Below are positions 1-7,854 of a stretch of 64,000 nucleotides of DNA, one piece after another. Both the position numbers and the translations under genes were made by a program. Position 1 is the stretch's first letter. Each line of letters starts with the position of its first letter. The notes under the pieces were generated by a model. The model searched no databases. It was not told where the DNA came from and saw nothing but the letters and a program-made list of their open reading frames with translations. This DNA is from Streptomyces spinoverrucosus (GTDB taxonomy: Bacteria; Actinomycetota; Actinomycetes; Streptomycetales; Streptomycetaceae): the NCBI RefSeq assembly GCF_015712165.1, contig NZ_JADPZX010000001.1:7273501-7337500 (forward strand), read 5' to 3'.

Positions 1-115
1 TCAGGCGGTGCAACTCCCAGTGTCCGTACTCTGCATGGTCCGTCAGCAGGCGTGTGGCGTCCTTGCGGGAGACCCCGCGCGGTACGTACACGTCGACAAA
101 TTCGTATTCCGGCAT
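1..115 (-). CDS. DUF5703 family protein, 5' part only (cut by window edge)
   Basis: The reverse strand reads an open frame from an ATG at 115-113 to the window edge, giving 38 residues that begin MPEYEFVDVYVPRGVSRKDA and continue through TRLLTDHAEYGHWELHRL. I recognise this as the start of the small DUF5703 family, common and uncharacterised in Streptomyces. The C-terminal part lies outside the window, so length and stop cannot be checked. It is divergent from the next gene with 47 bp between the starts, so both promoters must lie in that gap. Function unknown. Confidence 0.75.
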   Translation of the reverse strand, partial: MPEYEFVDVYVPRGVSRKDATRLLTDHAEYGHWELHRL

Positions 116-162
116 CGCATCTATTGTGCGGGCAACGGCCCAGTACGGATAGCGTCTGCTCT

Positions 163-873
163 ATGTCTGATGCTGCGCAGCCCACCGCTGCCGAGGTACG
201 CGCCGCCGCCGAGGCGGTCAAGACCGCGCTCGACCGTCATCTCGCGGCGGTCGAACGCAGGTCGGGTGAGGACGACCCGGCCGTCTACGAGGCGTTCAAC
301 CAGCTGGCCGCGGCCGCAGAGGCGTACGACGAGCTGCTCTACGACCGTTACGACGAGGTCACGCCCTTCGAGATCCCCGGTGCGGAGGACACGCTGCCGC
401 CGTACACCGGGCCCGAGGAACCGAACGCCCTGAGTGTGCTGATCCGCCGCGACTACGCGGTGGCGGAACCACAGCGACTGCTGGCGCAGGCCCAGCGGAT
501 CGAGGCCGCGGACGAGGACAGTACGGACGAGGAGGCCGCGAGCACGATCCACGGGGCCTTGGGCATCCTCTTCGGGGAGTTCGAACCGGATGAGATCGCC
601 TCCCGGCACAAGGAGTTCGGCCTGGAGGAGGGCGACTCCACGCTGTGGGTCACAGCCGCGGAGGAACCGGCCGACCCCGGCGAGTGGCTGGAGGCCCCGT
701 TCGAGAACGTCGACCCGCAGAGTGTGGTCTGCCGCTTCGACGTCAGCGCCGTCTTCGACGAGGAGCCGGACGACGAGGACGAGCCGGACGAGGACGACCC
801 CGACGATCTTGAGGACGACCTGGATCTGGACGAGGACGAGGATCTGGAACCCCTGGACGCGGACCGCCGCTGA
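163..873 (+). CDS. Hypothetical protein with acidic C-terminal tail (236 aa)
   Basis: I do not recognise the family. The protein starts MSDAAQPTAAEVRAAAEAVK. It has an Ala/Glu-rich, probably helical N-terminal half (about residues 1-75), a central mixed region (about 75-195), and a C-terminal tail of about 40 residues made almost only of Asp, Glu, Pro and Leu. No signal peptide or membrane segment is visible, so it is probably cytoplasmic. The ATG at 163 is chosen because the frame upstream of it runs into the divergent DUF5703 gene and has no coding character. A hairpin follows the stop, so the gene appears monocistronic. The acidic tail could be a binding surface for a basic partner, but that is inference. 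Confidence 0.75.
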   Translation: MSDAAQPTAAEVRAAAEAVKTALDRHLAAVERRSGEDDPAVYEAFNQLAAAAEAYDELLYDRYDEVTPFEIPGAEDTLPPYTGPEEPNALSVLIRRDYAVAEPQRLLAQAQRIEAADEDSTDEEAASTIHGALGILFGEFEPDEIASRHKEFGLEEGDSTLWVTAAEEPADPGEWLEAPFENVDPQSVVCRFDVSAVFDEEPDDEDEPDEDDPDDLEDDLDLDEDEDLEPLDADRR

Positions 874-897
874 CCAGACACGCGGTGAGCTGTGGCA

Positions 898-928
898 GGC
901 GGCCACGGGGGATGTCCTCGTGGCCGCC
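898..928 (+). terminator. Hairpin terminator after the acidic hypothetical gene
   Basis: A perfect 10-bp stem (898-907 with 919-928, GGCGGCCACG/CGTGGCCGCC) and an 11-nt loop lie 25 bp past the stop. No T-run follows, as usual for Streptomyces. The rest of the 874-1301 gap holds a second small palindrome near 963-975 and the tandem repeats at 1129-1308; no gene was seen. Confidence 0.6.
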
Positions 929-1128
929 GACTTCTGCCCCCGGGCCCCGGCTCACGGGTCACCGCCGGCGGTCCGCCGGCGGTCCCGCTCATGGAGCCAC
1001 ATGCCGGCCACGGCCCGGCCCGTACGGCCCCGGCAGCCGGCCTGACGCGGCGGTGCGGGCCGGATCGCCGCCCCGCGGCGCTGCGCGTCCCGCAAGCAGC
1101 CGCCCACCGGCACCTGCGTGACCTGCTC

Positions 1129-1308
1129 GCTGTCGGCACCGGCGCGGCTTGCCCGCAGTCAGCTGCTGTCGGCACCCGCGCGGCTTGCCCGCACTCAGCT
1201 GCTGTCGGCACCTGCGCGGCTTGCCCGCAGTCAGCTGCTGTCGGCACCTGCGCGGCTTGCCCGCAGTCAGCTGCTGTCGGCACCCGCACGGTCTGCCCCC
1301 GTCAGCCC
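1129..1308. repeat. 36-bp tandem repeat array (four good copies, one degenerate)
   Basis: Near-identical 36-bp units occupy 1129-1164, 1165-1200, 1201-1236 and 1237-1272, each starting GCTGTCGGCACC. A degenerate unit at 1273-1308 contains the stop codon of the RecD-like gene, and a partial unit follows at 1309. On the reverse strand each unit encodes 12 residues (VPTAADCGQAAQ-like) in the same frame as the RecD-like gene, whose own last residues are QVPTAG. The units abut directly with no spacers, so this is not a CRISPR array. Confidence 0.9.
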
Positions 1309-3512
1309 GCCGTCGGCACCTGTGCCTCCAGCAGCTGCGGCAGTCGGGTTGTCCGAGGCTTCGCCGTGGTCTCCGCGACCGCCTTCGGTAGTGCCGCTTC
1401 CACGCCGTGCACCACGGACAGGTGGCGTTCCGCGCGGCCGAACGCCGTGTACACCCAGGGGCGGCTCAGGGCCTGCGCGGCATCACCGGGCAGGACCGCG
1501 ACCACCGCGGGCCAGCGGGTCGCCGCCGCCTGGTGCGCGGTCAGGGCCCAGCCGTGGCGTACGGACTGCTCCACCCGCTCCTTCGGTACGACCACGGCCT
1601 CCCCGGCACACGACAGGTGCAGCCCCTCGGCGTCGGCCTTGACCACGTGGCCCGGGAGCGTACGGCCCGGCGCGGGGGAGTAGGCCACCCGGTCCCCCGG
1701 GTCGAAGCCGCCGAAGCGGCCCGGGCCGGGGTTGAGCCGCTCCTTCAGCGCGGCGTTCAGCGCCCGCGTCCCCGCCGCGCCACCGTGCCCCGGCGTGATG
1801 ACCACCGTCTGCTCCGGGGGCACGCCGATCGCCCGCGGCACCGAGTCGACGACGAGCTGCACGGTCCGGTGCACCGCCTCGCCCGCGTCGCGCACCGGCA
1901 CGATCACGACCTCCTTGCCGGGCGCCTCGACCTGGAGCAGCTCGCCCACGCCGATGCCGGACACCAGCTCGCCCAGCGGGCCGGGATCCGGCCGCCGCGA
2001 GGCGACGTGGGGGCACTTGCGCACCGCCAGCAGATCCGCGAAGACCCGCCCTGGGCCGACGGACCACAGCACCGCCGGATCCCCGGCCAGCACCAGCCGC
2101 GCCCCGTCCGGCAGCGACTCGACGAGCAGCGCCGCCGTCTCCACGTCGAGCTGGGGCGCGTCGAGTACAACCAGCAGATCGAGGTCGAGCGCGCCGTCGG
2201 CGTCCCGCCCCGGCCCCTCCGCCCCTGACAGCAGCCCGGCGACGGTCGTCGCCCCGGCCTCCGGCCCACCCAGCAGCGCCGCGAACCGCGCCCGGCCGAC
2301 GGGACTGTGCGTGGCGGCCCAGACCCGCAGCCCGAGCCCCCGCGCCGCGGCCACCAGCTCCGCCGCTTCGGCGAGGGACGCCTCCCCGCCGGTGTGCAGC
2401 ACCAGCCCGTGCCCGGCGACCGCCCGGATCAACTCGGCGGCCGCCCCCTGGGCACCGCCCGCCGCCCGCTCCCACGCCTCGCCCGAACCGTCCTCCTTCG
2501 GCGCAGAGTTGATCAACCGGGCCAGACCGTCGGCCAGGCTCTCCTCGGCGAGCGCGTACCGCTCCAGCCCGACGAGGACCCGGACAGGACGCTCCTCGTC
2601 ATCGCCCTCGCCCTCGTCCGCGCCCTCCTCCAATCCGTCCTGGAAAGCCAGGGCGTCCCCCTCGGCGAGCGCCCCCTGCACGGCCGCCTCCGGATCCGGC
2701 ACCCCCCGCTGCGCCAGCGCGGCGGTCAGCGCCGGCATCTCCAGCGCGGTGTGCCCCGCGAGCGCCGCCTGCTCCAGCAGCCACACGGTGACCGCCCGCC
2801 CCCGCCGCTCGTCGTCGGGCCCGCACTCCGCCCCCAGCAGCGCCCGCGCGAACCCGTCGGCCTGCTCCGGCCGCACCCCACCGACCCTCAGCAACTGCCA
2901 GGGATCGGCCCGCAGCCGCTCCTGTGCCCCCTCACCCAGCACCGCCGCGACCTGCACGGCCAGCGTCTCGGGAGCACCTCCGGCGCTCAGCACCCGCCGC
3001 ACGCCCTCGACGGCCTCGGGCGCGGGCGCGCCCACCACGACCGGCACCACGGGCTGCGTCCGCCGTACCGGCTCCGGGGCCTGCCGCCTGGGCGGCGGCT
3101 CCTCGAACACGGTCGCGGGCGGCTTCTCCCCGCCCTCCACCGCACGCACGGCCGCGAGCAGTTCGGCGGCCTTCCCGCTGAGCTTCGCACCGGCCGCGAC
3201 GGGCCCCTGCCTCTCCGCCTTGCGCCGCGCGATCCGCTCCCGCTCCACCCGCTGAGCCGCCAGCTCCGCCTCGGCCTCCGACAGCTCACGCCCCTCGCCG
3301 TCCGCCGCCTCCGAAACCTCACCGCCCCCGGTGCCCGCAGCCTCGGTCTCTGTAGCCCCGATGTCCGCAGCCCCGGTGCCCCCAGCCTCGGTCTCCGCAG
3401 CCCCGATGTCCGCAGCCTCGGCCTCCGTAGCCCCGGTCCCCGCAGCCCCGGTCTCCGCGGCGTCCGGCTTCCTCGGCTCGGTGTCCCCGGTGGTCTCCGG
3501 CTCCGTGCTCAC
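1302..3512 (-). CDS. RecD2-like helicase homolog with degenerate ATPase motifs (736 aa)
   Basis: The protein resembles the RecD2/SF1 helicase family. It has a helix-hairpin-helix-like central part (about residues 170-330) followed by a RecA-like ATPase core. Where RecD2 proteins carry Walker A (TGGPGTGKT), this one reads HTGGEASLAE, without the Lys-Thr. Where Walker B carries DE, it reads VVLDAPQLD. The following LVLAGDPAVLWSVGPGRVFADLL segment matches RecD motif III well, and a C-terminal UvrD-C-like part reads HGWALTAHQAAATRWPAVV. So the fold seems kept but ATP hydrolysis is doubtful. The first 80 or so residues are a low-complexity Ala/Glu/Thr/Gly repeat. The ATG at 3512 overlaps the stop of the aldo/keto reductase (ATGA), so the two are translationally coupled. 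It may act as a DNA-binding or scaffold protein; that is inference. Confidence 0.75.
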   Translation of the reverse strand: MSTEPETTGDTEPRKPDAAETGAAGTGATEAEAADIGAAETEAGGTGAADIGATETEAAGTGGGEVSEAADGEGRELSEAEAELAAQRVERERIARRKAERQGPVAAGAKLSGKAAELLAAVRAVEGGEKPPATVFEEPPPRRQAPEPVRRTQPVVPVVVGAPAPEAVEGVRRVLSAGGAPETLAVQVAAVLGEGAQERLRADPWQLLRVGGVRPEQADGFARALLGAECGPDDERRGRAVTVWLLEQAALAGHTALEMPALTAALAQRGVPDPEAAVQGALAEGDALAFQDGLEEGADEGEGDDEERPVRVLVGLERYALAEESLADGLARLINSAPKEDGSGEAWERAAGGAQGAAAELIRAVAGHGLVLHTGGEASLAEAAELVAAARGLGLRVWAATHSPVGRARFAALLGGPEAGATTVAGLLSGAEGPGRDADGALDLDLLVVLDAPQLDVETAALLVESLPDGARLVLAGDPAVLWSVGPGRVFADLLAVRKCPHVASRRPDPGPLGELVSGIGVGELLQVEAPGKEVVIVPVRDAGEAVHRTVQLVVDSVPRAIGVPPEQTVVITPGHGGAAGTRALNAALKERLNPGPGRFGGFDPGDRVAYSPAPGRTLPGHVVKADAEGLHLSCAGEAVVVPKERVEQSVRHGWALTAHQAAATRWPAVVAVLPGDAAQALSRPWVYTAFGRAERHLSVVHGVEAALPKAVAETTAKPRTTRLPQLLEAQVPTAG
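3339..3458. repeat. Eight degenerate 15-bp tandem units inside the RecD-like gene
   Basis: Eight consecutive 15-bp units of the type AGCCCCGATGTCCGC or AGCCTCGGTCTCCGC fill exactly 120 bp. On the reverse strand they encode five-residue units (ADIGA, TETEA, AGTGA) that make up most of the low-complexity N-terminus of the RecD-like protein. The in-frame length suggests slippage tolerated in a disordered tail. Confidence 0.8.
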
Positions 3513-4495
3513 AGCGTGCTCCAGTCGTGATCGGGATAGCGGTGCACAGGCGCCGACACATCGTCGAGCGCCCGGCAGATCTCGTCAGGAAGACTAAGCG
3601 CCTCCACTGACAACGCCGCCGTGAGCTGCTGCGCGGTGCGCGCACCGACGATCGGCGCCGCCACGCCGGGCCGGTCCCGCACCCACGCGAGGGCCACCTG
3701 GAGAGGGCTGACCGCCAGCCCGTCCGCCGCCGTCGTCACGGCGTCCACGATGCGGCTCGCGGTGTCGTCGAGGTACGGCTCGACGAAGGGCGCCAGATGC
3801 TCCGAGGCCCCCCGCGAGTCCGGCGGCAGCGCGCCTCCCCGGTACTTGCCGGTCAGCACCCCCCGGCCCAGCGGCGAGGACGGCAACAGCCCGATGCCCA
3901 TGTCCAGCGCGGCCGGCAGCACCTCGCGCTCGACACCGCGCTGCAGCAGCGAGTACTCCATCTGCGTACTGGCCAGCCGGGTCCGCATCCCCGGCGCCGC
4001 CAGCTGCCACGTCGCCGCCTTCGCGAGCTGCCAGCCGCAGAAGTTGGAGACCCCGGCGTACCGCGCCCGCCCGCTGCTCACCGCCAGGTCCAGCGCCTGG
4101 AGCGTCTCCTCCAGCGGGGTGTCCGGGTCGAAGGCGTGGATGTGCCACAGGTCCACGTAGTCCGTGCCGAGCCGGGCGAGCGAGTCGTCGAGCGCGGCCA
4201 GCAGATGCCCGCGCGATCCGTCGAAGCGCCGGTCGGGGTCCGGCACGCTCCCGGCCTTGGTCGACAGCACCAGGTCCCGTCGCGGCACGAGCCCTTCTAT
4301 GAGCCTCCCGAGCAGGTACTCGGCCTCGCCGTCCCCGTAGACGTCCGCGGTGTCCACCAGCGTCCCGCCCGCTTCCCAGAACGTCTTCAGCAGGTCCGCG
4401 GCATCATGCTCGTCGGTGTCCCGCCCCCAGGTCAGGGTGCCGAGTCCGATCCGGGACACACGCAGGCCGGTACGGCCGAGATGCCTCTGCTCCAT
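3509..4495 (-). CDS. Aldo/keto reductase (328 aa)
   Basis: NADPH-dependent oxidoreductase of the AKR superfamily, predicted cytosolic. The start MEQRHLGRTGLRVSRIGLGTL is the typical first strand of the barrel. The catalytic tetrad region shows DTADVYGDGEAEYLLG (Asp and Tyr about residues 48-53), Lys in LSTKAG (about 80) and His in DLWHIH (about 117). The cofactor-binding end reads PIVGARTAQQL. Length is normal for the family. The start is the ATG at 4495; upstream reading would enter the divergent promoter region. The stop overlaps the start of the RecD-like gene. Substrate unknown. Confidence 0.88.
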   Translation of the reverse strand: MEQRHLGRTGLRVSRIGLGTLTWGRDTDEHDAADLLKTFWEAGGTLVDTADVYGDGEAEYLLGRLIEGLVPRRDLVLSTKAGSVPDPDRRFDGSRGHLLAALDDSLARLGTDYVDLWHIHAFDPDTPLEETLQALDLAVSSGRARYAGVSNFCGWQLAKAATWQLAAPGMRTRLASTQMEYSLLQRGVEREVLPAALDMGIGLLPSSPLGRGVLTGKYRGGALPPDSRGASEHLAPFVEPYLDDTASRIVDAVTTAADGLAVSPLQVALAWVRDRPGVAAPIVGARTAQQLTAALSVEALSLPDEICRALDDVSAPVHRYPDHDWSTL

Positions 4496-4687
4496 GTCCG
4501 CCGAGATTACTGGCCAGAACTGGTGCCGTGGGTGCCTGTGGACAACGGATTTCCGTTGCCTGTGGAGAAGCGATTCCCCTGATCCGGGCGGACGTTCCGG
4601 CCCGGCCCCGGCCCCCGGCTCGCCCCTGCCCGCCCGCAACCTGGGCGATCCACCACGCCCACGCTAAGGTCGACGCCACAAGGGACG

Positions 4688-4701
4688 TTACTGATCAGTA
4701 A
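4688..4701. promoter_or_regulatory. Perfect 14-bp palindrome, probable repressor operator
   Basis: TTACTGATCAGTAA is a perfect inverted repeat ending one base before the ribosome-binding site (AGGGGAAGG) of the LLM oxidoreductase gene and 10 bp before its ATG. The position suits a TetR- or GntR-type repressor that blocks transcription. No candidate regulator is encoded next to it. Confidence 0.55.
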
Positions 4702-4711
4702 GGGGAAGGCC

Positions 4712-5767
4712 ATGCAGCTCGGGATCAACCTCGGCTACTGGGGCGCCGGAATGGACGCGGACAATCTCGCCGTGGCCCAGGAGGCCGACCGCCTCGGGTA
4801 CGCCGTCTGCTGGGCCGCCGAGGCCTACGGCTCCGACGCCGCCACCGTGCTCAGCTGGGTCGCCGCCCAGACGGAACGCATCGACGTCGGCTCGGCCATC
4901 TTCCAGATCCCGGCGCGCCAGCCCGCGATGACCGCGATGACCGCCGCCACCCTGGACTCGCTGTCCGGCGGCCGCTTCCGCCTCGGCCTCGGCGTCTCCG
5001 GCCCGCAGGTCTCCGAGGGCTGGTACGGCGTCAAGTTCGACAAGCCGCTGGCCCGCACGCGCGAGTACGTCGAGATCGTCCGCAAGGCCATGACCCGCGA
5101 ACGGCTCACCTACGACGGCGAGCACTGGACGCTTCCCCTCCCCGGCGGCCCCGGCAAGCCGATCAAGCTGACCGTCCACCCGCAGCGCGAGCACATCCCG
5201 CTGTACATCGCCGCGATCGGCCCCAAGAACCTGGAGCAGACCGGCGAGATCGCCGACGGCGCCCTGCTGATCTTCCCGTCCGCCGAGCACCTGGAGGACA
5301 CCGCGATCCAGCACCTGCGGGCGGGCCGGGAGAAGGCCGGCAAGACCATGGACGGCTTCGACGTCTGCCCGACCCTGCCGCTGGCCGTCGGCGACGACAA
5401 GGACGTGACCGCCCTCGCCGACACCTTCCGCCCCTACACCGCCCTGTACGTCGGCGGCATGGGCAGCCCCAAGCAGAACTTCTACAACCAGCTCGCCCGG
5501 CGCATGGGCTACGAGCAGCAGGCCGCCGAGATCCAGGACAAGTACCTCTCCGGCGACAAGGAGGGCGCCGCGGCCGCCGTACCGCACGAACTGATCGACC
5601 AGACCACGCTGCTCGGCTCCGTGGAGCGCATCGCCGACCGGATGAAGGCCTACGCGGCGGCCGGGGTCACGACGCTGTCGCTGGCGCCCGCCGGCTTCAC
5701 GCTGGACGAGCGGCTCGCCTCACTGCGGGCGGGTTCCGAGGCGCTGGAGCGGGCCGGGCTCGCGTAA
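4712..5767 (+). CDS. LLM-class F420-dependent oxidoreductase (351 aa)
   Basis: Luciferase-like monooxygenase superfamily TIM barrel. The N-terminus MQLGINLGYWGAGMDADNLA, the RFRLGLGVSGPQVSEGWYG segment (about residues 90-110) and the late PAGFTLDERLASLRAG end are characteristic of the actinobacterial F420-dependent group rather than of flavin-dependent luciferases. It probably carries out a hydride transfer with reduced F420, substrate unknown. The ribosome-binding site AGGGGAAGG lies 5 bases before the ATG, and a 14-bp palindrome overlaps the leader. The gene stands alone and ends at a strong hairpin. Confidence 0.88.
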   Translation: MQLGINLGYWGAGMDADNLAVAQEADRLGYAVCWAAEAYGSDAATVLSWVAAQTERIDVGSAIFQIPARQPAMTAMTAATLDSLSGGRFRLGLGVSGPQVSEGWYGVKFDKPLARTREYVEIVRKAMTRERLTYDGEHWTLPLPGGPGKPIKLTVHPQREHIPLYIAAIGPKNLEQTGEIADGALLIFPSAEHLEDTAIQHLRAGREKAGKTMDGFDVCPTLPLAVGDDKDVTALADTFRPYTALYVGGMGSPKQNFYNQLARRMGYEQQAAEIQDKYLSGDKEGAAAAVPHELIDQTTLLGSVERIADRMKAYAAAGVTTLSLAPAGFTLDERLASLRAGSEALERAGLA

Positions 5768-5797
5768 CGCGTCGTACCCGCCGCCGGAGGAGTCTCT

Positions 5798-5840
5798 ACG
5801 GCCGTGGTGGGGGCTCGGGGGTCTTCCCCGCCACGGCCGT
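5798..5840 (+). terminator. Terminator after the LLM oxidoreductase
   Basis: A 15-bp stem (5798-5812 with 5826-5840, one G-T pair) with a 13-nt loop lies 30 bp past the stop. The remaining sequence to 5995 is the leader of the ferritin-like gene. Confidence 0.65.
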
Positions 5841-5995
5841 CACGCGGAACAACGCGCCGACCCGCGCGCGGTTACGCTTCCGACGCGCCCCCGTCGGTCC
5901 ATCTTTCGGTGGAGTTGTCCGACGCGACTGTTGCCCTGGGCCTGCGCGAGCATTTGACTCGTTCTTTGCGGAATTCTGCAGAGAGGTGCTCTCAG

Positions 5996-6784
5996 ATGCT
6001 TTCGGCCAAGAGTCTGTTCCAGGAGATCCTCGACAACGACCAGTCGTTCCGGCTGTTCTGCTCCATCGCCGCCAGCGGTGAGGCACAGGGCGGCTGGGAG
6101 AACGCCCGCATCGCCGCGCTCGTGCCCGCGAGCGAGCGCGACCTCGCTCCCAAGATCACCCGCCATGGCGCGGACGAGGACAAGCACGGGCGGATCTTCA
6201 ACGCGCTGCTGAAGAAGCGCGGCCTCGAACCCGTCGAGGTCCCGCCGGACACCGACTACACGATGCTCCTGGAGAAGCAGGGCATCGGCCTCGCGCACGA
6301 GAAGCTCAAGGCGGACAAGCCGCTCACCGTTCAGGACATCATCACGTACCTCGCCCACAGCCGCGTCACCGAACAGCGCGCCGCCGAACAGATGGTGATG
6401 CTCAAGAAGAACTTCCAGGACCACGCGGTGGTCGGCAAGGCGGTCCGGATGATCTCCAACGACGAGGACAACCACCTCGCTTACACGCACGAGGAACTGC
6501 TGCGCTTCGCCGCCGCCGGACATGGCCGCCACATCCAGCGCACCCTGCGCGAGACCGCACTCGCCGAGATCCGCGTCTACCGGGACGTCAGCCTCGCGGT
6601 CATGGCCCGCATGGGCCGCATCCTCGGCTGGTCCCGGCCGAAGGCCGCGGTGCTCGCGTTCGGCATCCACGCCGTGTACGGGTACGAGCGGCTCGGCGGC
6701 TGGCGGCGCATGGTGAGCCTGAAGATGCCCGACCGCCGCGACGCCCTCGGCGGCCCGGCCACCGCCGCCCCCGAGTTCGCCTGA
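5996..6784 (+). CDS. Ferritin-like domain protein (262 aa)
   Basis: Predicted four-helix-bundle, possibly di-iron, protein. Acidic/His motifs typical of the fold are visible: TRHGADEDKHGRIFN (about residues 54-68) and MISNDEDNHLAYTHEELL (about 152-169), as two E/D-x-x-H-type pairs. The C-terminal 60 residues contain a hydrophobic helix (AVLAFGIHAVYGYERLGGW), so membrane association is possible. The ATG at 5996 is preceded by GAGAGGTG, the best ribosome-binding site in the leader; longer frames upstream have no such site. Role unknown: iron storage, stress protection or hydroxylation are all possible. Confidence 0.78.
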   Translation: MLSAKSLFQEILDNDQSFRLFCSIAASGEAQGGWENARIAALVPASERDLAPKITRHGADEDKHGRIFNALLKKRGLEPVEVPPDTDYTMLLEKQGIGLAHEKLKADKPLTVQDIITYLAHSRVTEQRAAEQMVMLKKNFQDHAVVGKAVRMISNDEDNHLAYTHEELLRFAAAGHGRHIQRTLRETALAEIRVYRDVSLAVMARMGRILGWSRPKAAVLAFGIHAVYGYERLGGWRRMVSLKMPDRRDALGGPATAAPEFA

Positions 6785-6796
6785 GCGCCGGGGCGC

Positions 6797-7792
6797 TCAC
6801 ATCCAGCCGCGCCGCTTGAACGTCCGGTAGAGCAGGACCTCCAGGGCGGCCATGAGCGCGATCACCGCCGGATAGGCCCACACCCAGTGCAGCTCCGGCA
6901 TGTGGTCGAAGTTCATGCCGTAGATCCCGGCGATCATCGTGGGGACCGCCGCCATGGCCGCCCACGCGGAGATCTTCCGCATGTCGTCGTTCTGCCGGAC
7001 GCTCATCTGCGCCAGATGCGCCGACAGGATGTCCGACACCAGCCGGTCCAGGCCCTCCACGGACTCGTTCACGCGCGTGAGGTGGTCGTTCACGTCGCGG
7101 AAGAACGGCCGCGCCTTCTCGTCGACGAAGGGCACCGCGCCGCCGAACGTGCCCATGCCCGCGAGCCGGGTCAGCGGCACGCTCAGCGGCCCGGTGGCCC
7201 GCCGGAACTCCAGGATCTGCCGCTTGAAGGCGTAGATCCGCGACGCGGAGTGCCGTGAGCCGCCGCGGTCCGGCGAGAACACCTCCGCCTCCAGCTCCTC
7301 CAGGTCGGTCTGCAACTCCGCCGCCACGTCCAGGTAGTGGTCCACGGTCGTGTCGGCGATCGCGTACAGCACGGAGGTGGGGCCCTTTCCGAGCAGCTCC
7401 GGCTCCTGCTCCAGCCGCCGGCGCACGGCGGCCAGCGGGGAGCACACCCCGTGACGGACGGTCACCACGAAGGCGTCACCCAGGAAGATCATGACCTCAC
7501 CGGTGGAGACGACGTCGCTCTCCGGTTCGTACAGGACCGGCTTCAGCACCATGAACAGCGAGTCGTCGTAGACCTCCAGCTTGGGCCGCTGGTGCGCCTT
7601 CAGGGCGTCCTCGACGGCCAGCGGATGCAGCGCGAACTCCTCGGTGACCAGATCGAACTCCCGCTCGCTGGGCTGGTGCAGCCCGATCCACACGAACCCG
7701 CCGACCGCACGCGCCTCGGCCAGGGCGTCCGAGAGATCCTCCGGGCCCTCCACCCGGTGTCCCTCGCGGTAGATGGCACAGTCGACGATCAC
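6797..7792 (-). CDS. corA: CorA family magnesium/cobalt channel (331 aa)
   Basis: Inner-membrane divalent cation channel. The C-terminus has the two transmembrane helices and the signature YGMNF between them (GIYGMNFDHMPELHWVWAYP), which forms the selectivity loop; the preceding 250 residues are the cytoplasmic funnel with the long stalk helix. The GTG at 7792 (VIVDCAIYREG) is chosen over an ATG 36 bases upstream because GGGAG sits 9 bases before it and the family begins with this strand. It is divergent from the histidine-phosphatase gene and converges on the ferritin-like gene with only 12 bp between stops. Confidence 0.88.
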   Translation of the reverse strand: MIVDCAIYREGHRVEGPEDLSDALAEARAVGGFVWIGLHQPSEREFDLVTEEFALHPLAVEDALKAHQRPKLEVYDDSLFMVLKPVLYEPESDVVSTGEVMIFLGDAFVVTVRHGVCSPLAAVRRRLEQEPELLGKGPTSVLYAIADTTVDHYLDVAAELQTDLEELEAEVFSPDRGGSRHSASRIYAFKRQILEFRRATGPLSVPLTRLAGMGTFGGAVPFVDEKARPFFRDVNDHLTRVNESVEGLDRLVSDILSAHLAQMSVRQNDDMRKISAWAAMAAVPTMIAGIYGMNFDHMPELHWVWAYPAVIALMAALEVLLYRTFKRRGWM

Positions 7793-7854
7793 GGAGCGTA
7801 TTCTCCCGTCACCGCCCGGACGTCGCACCCGGACCTGCGCCTACCCTGGGCCGC

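Noticed and set aside
453..1289. Reverse frame downstream of the RecD-like stop as a separate gene
   Set aside because: Apart from the repeat itself it is Arg/Ser/Gly low-complexity and runs antisense to the acidic hypothetical gene; it lacks a ribosome-binding site.
1129..1308. Regular 36-bp repeats as a CRISPR array
   Set aside because: Units touch each other with no unique spacers, they keep a coding frame, and no cas gene is near.
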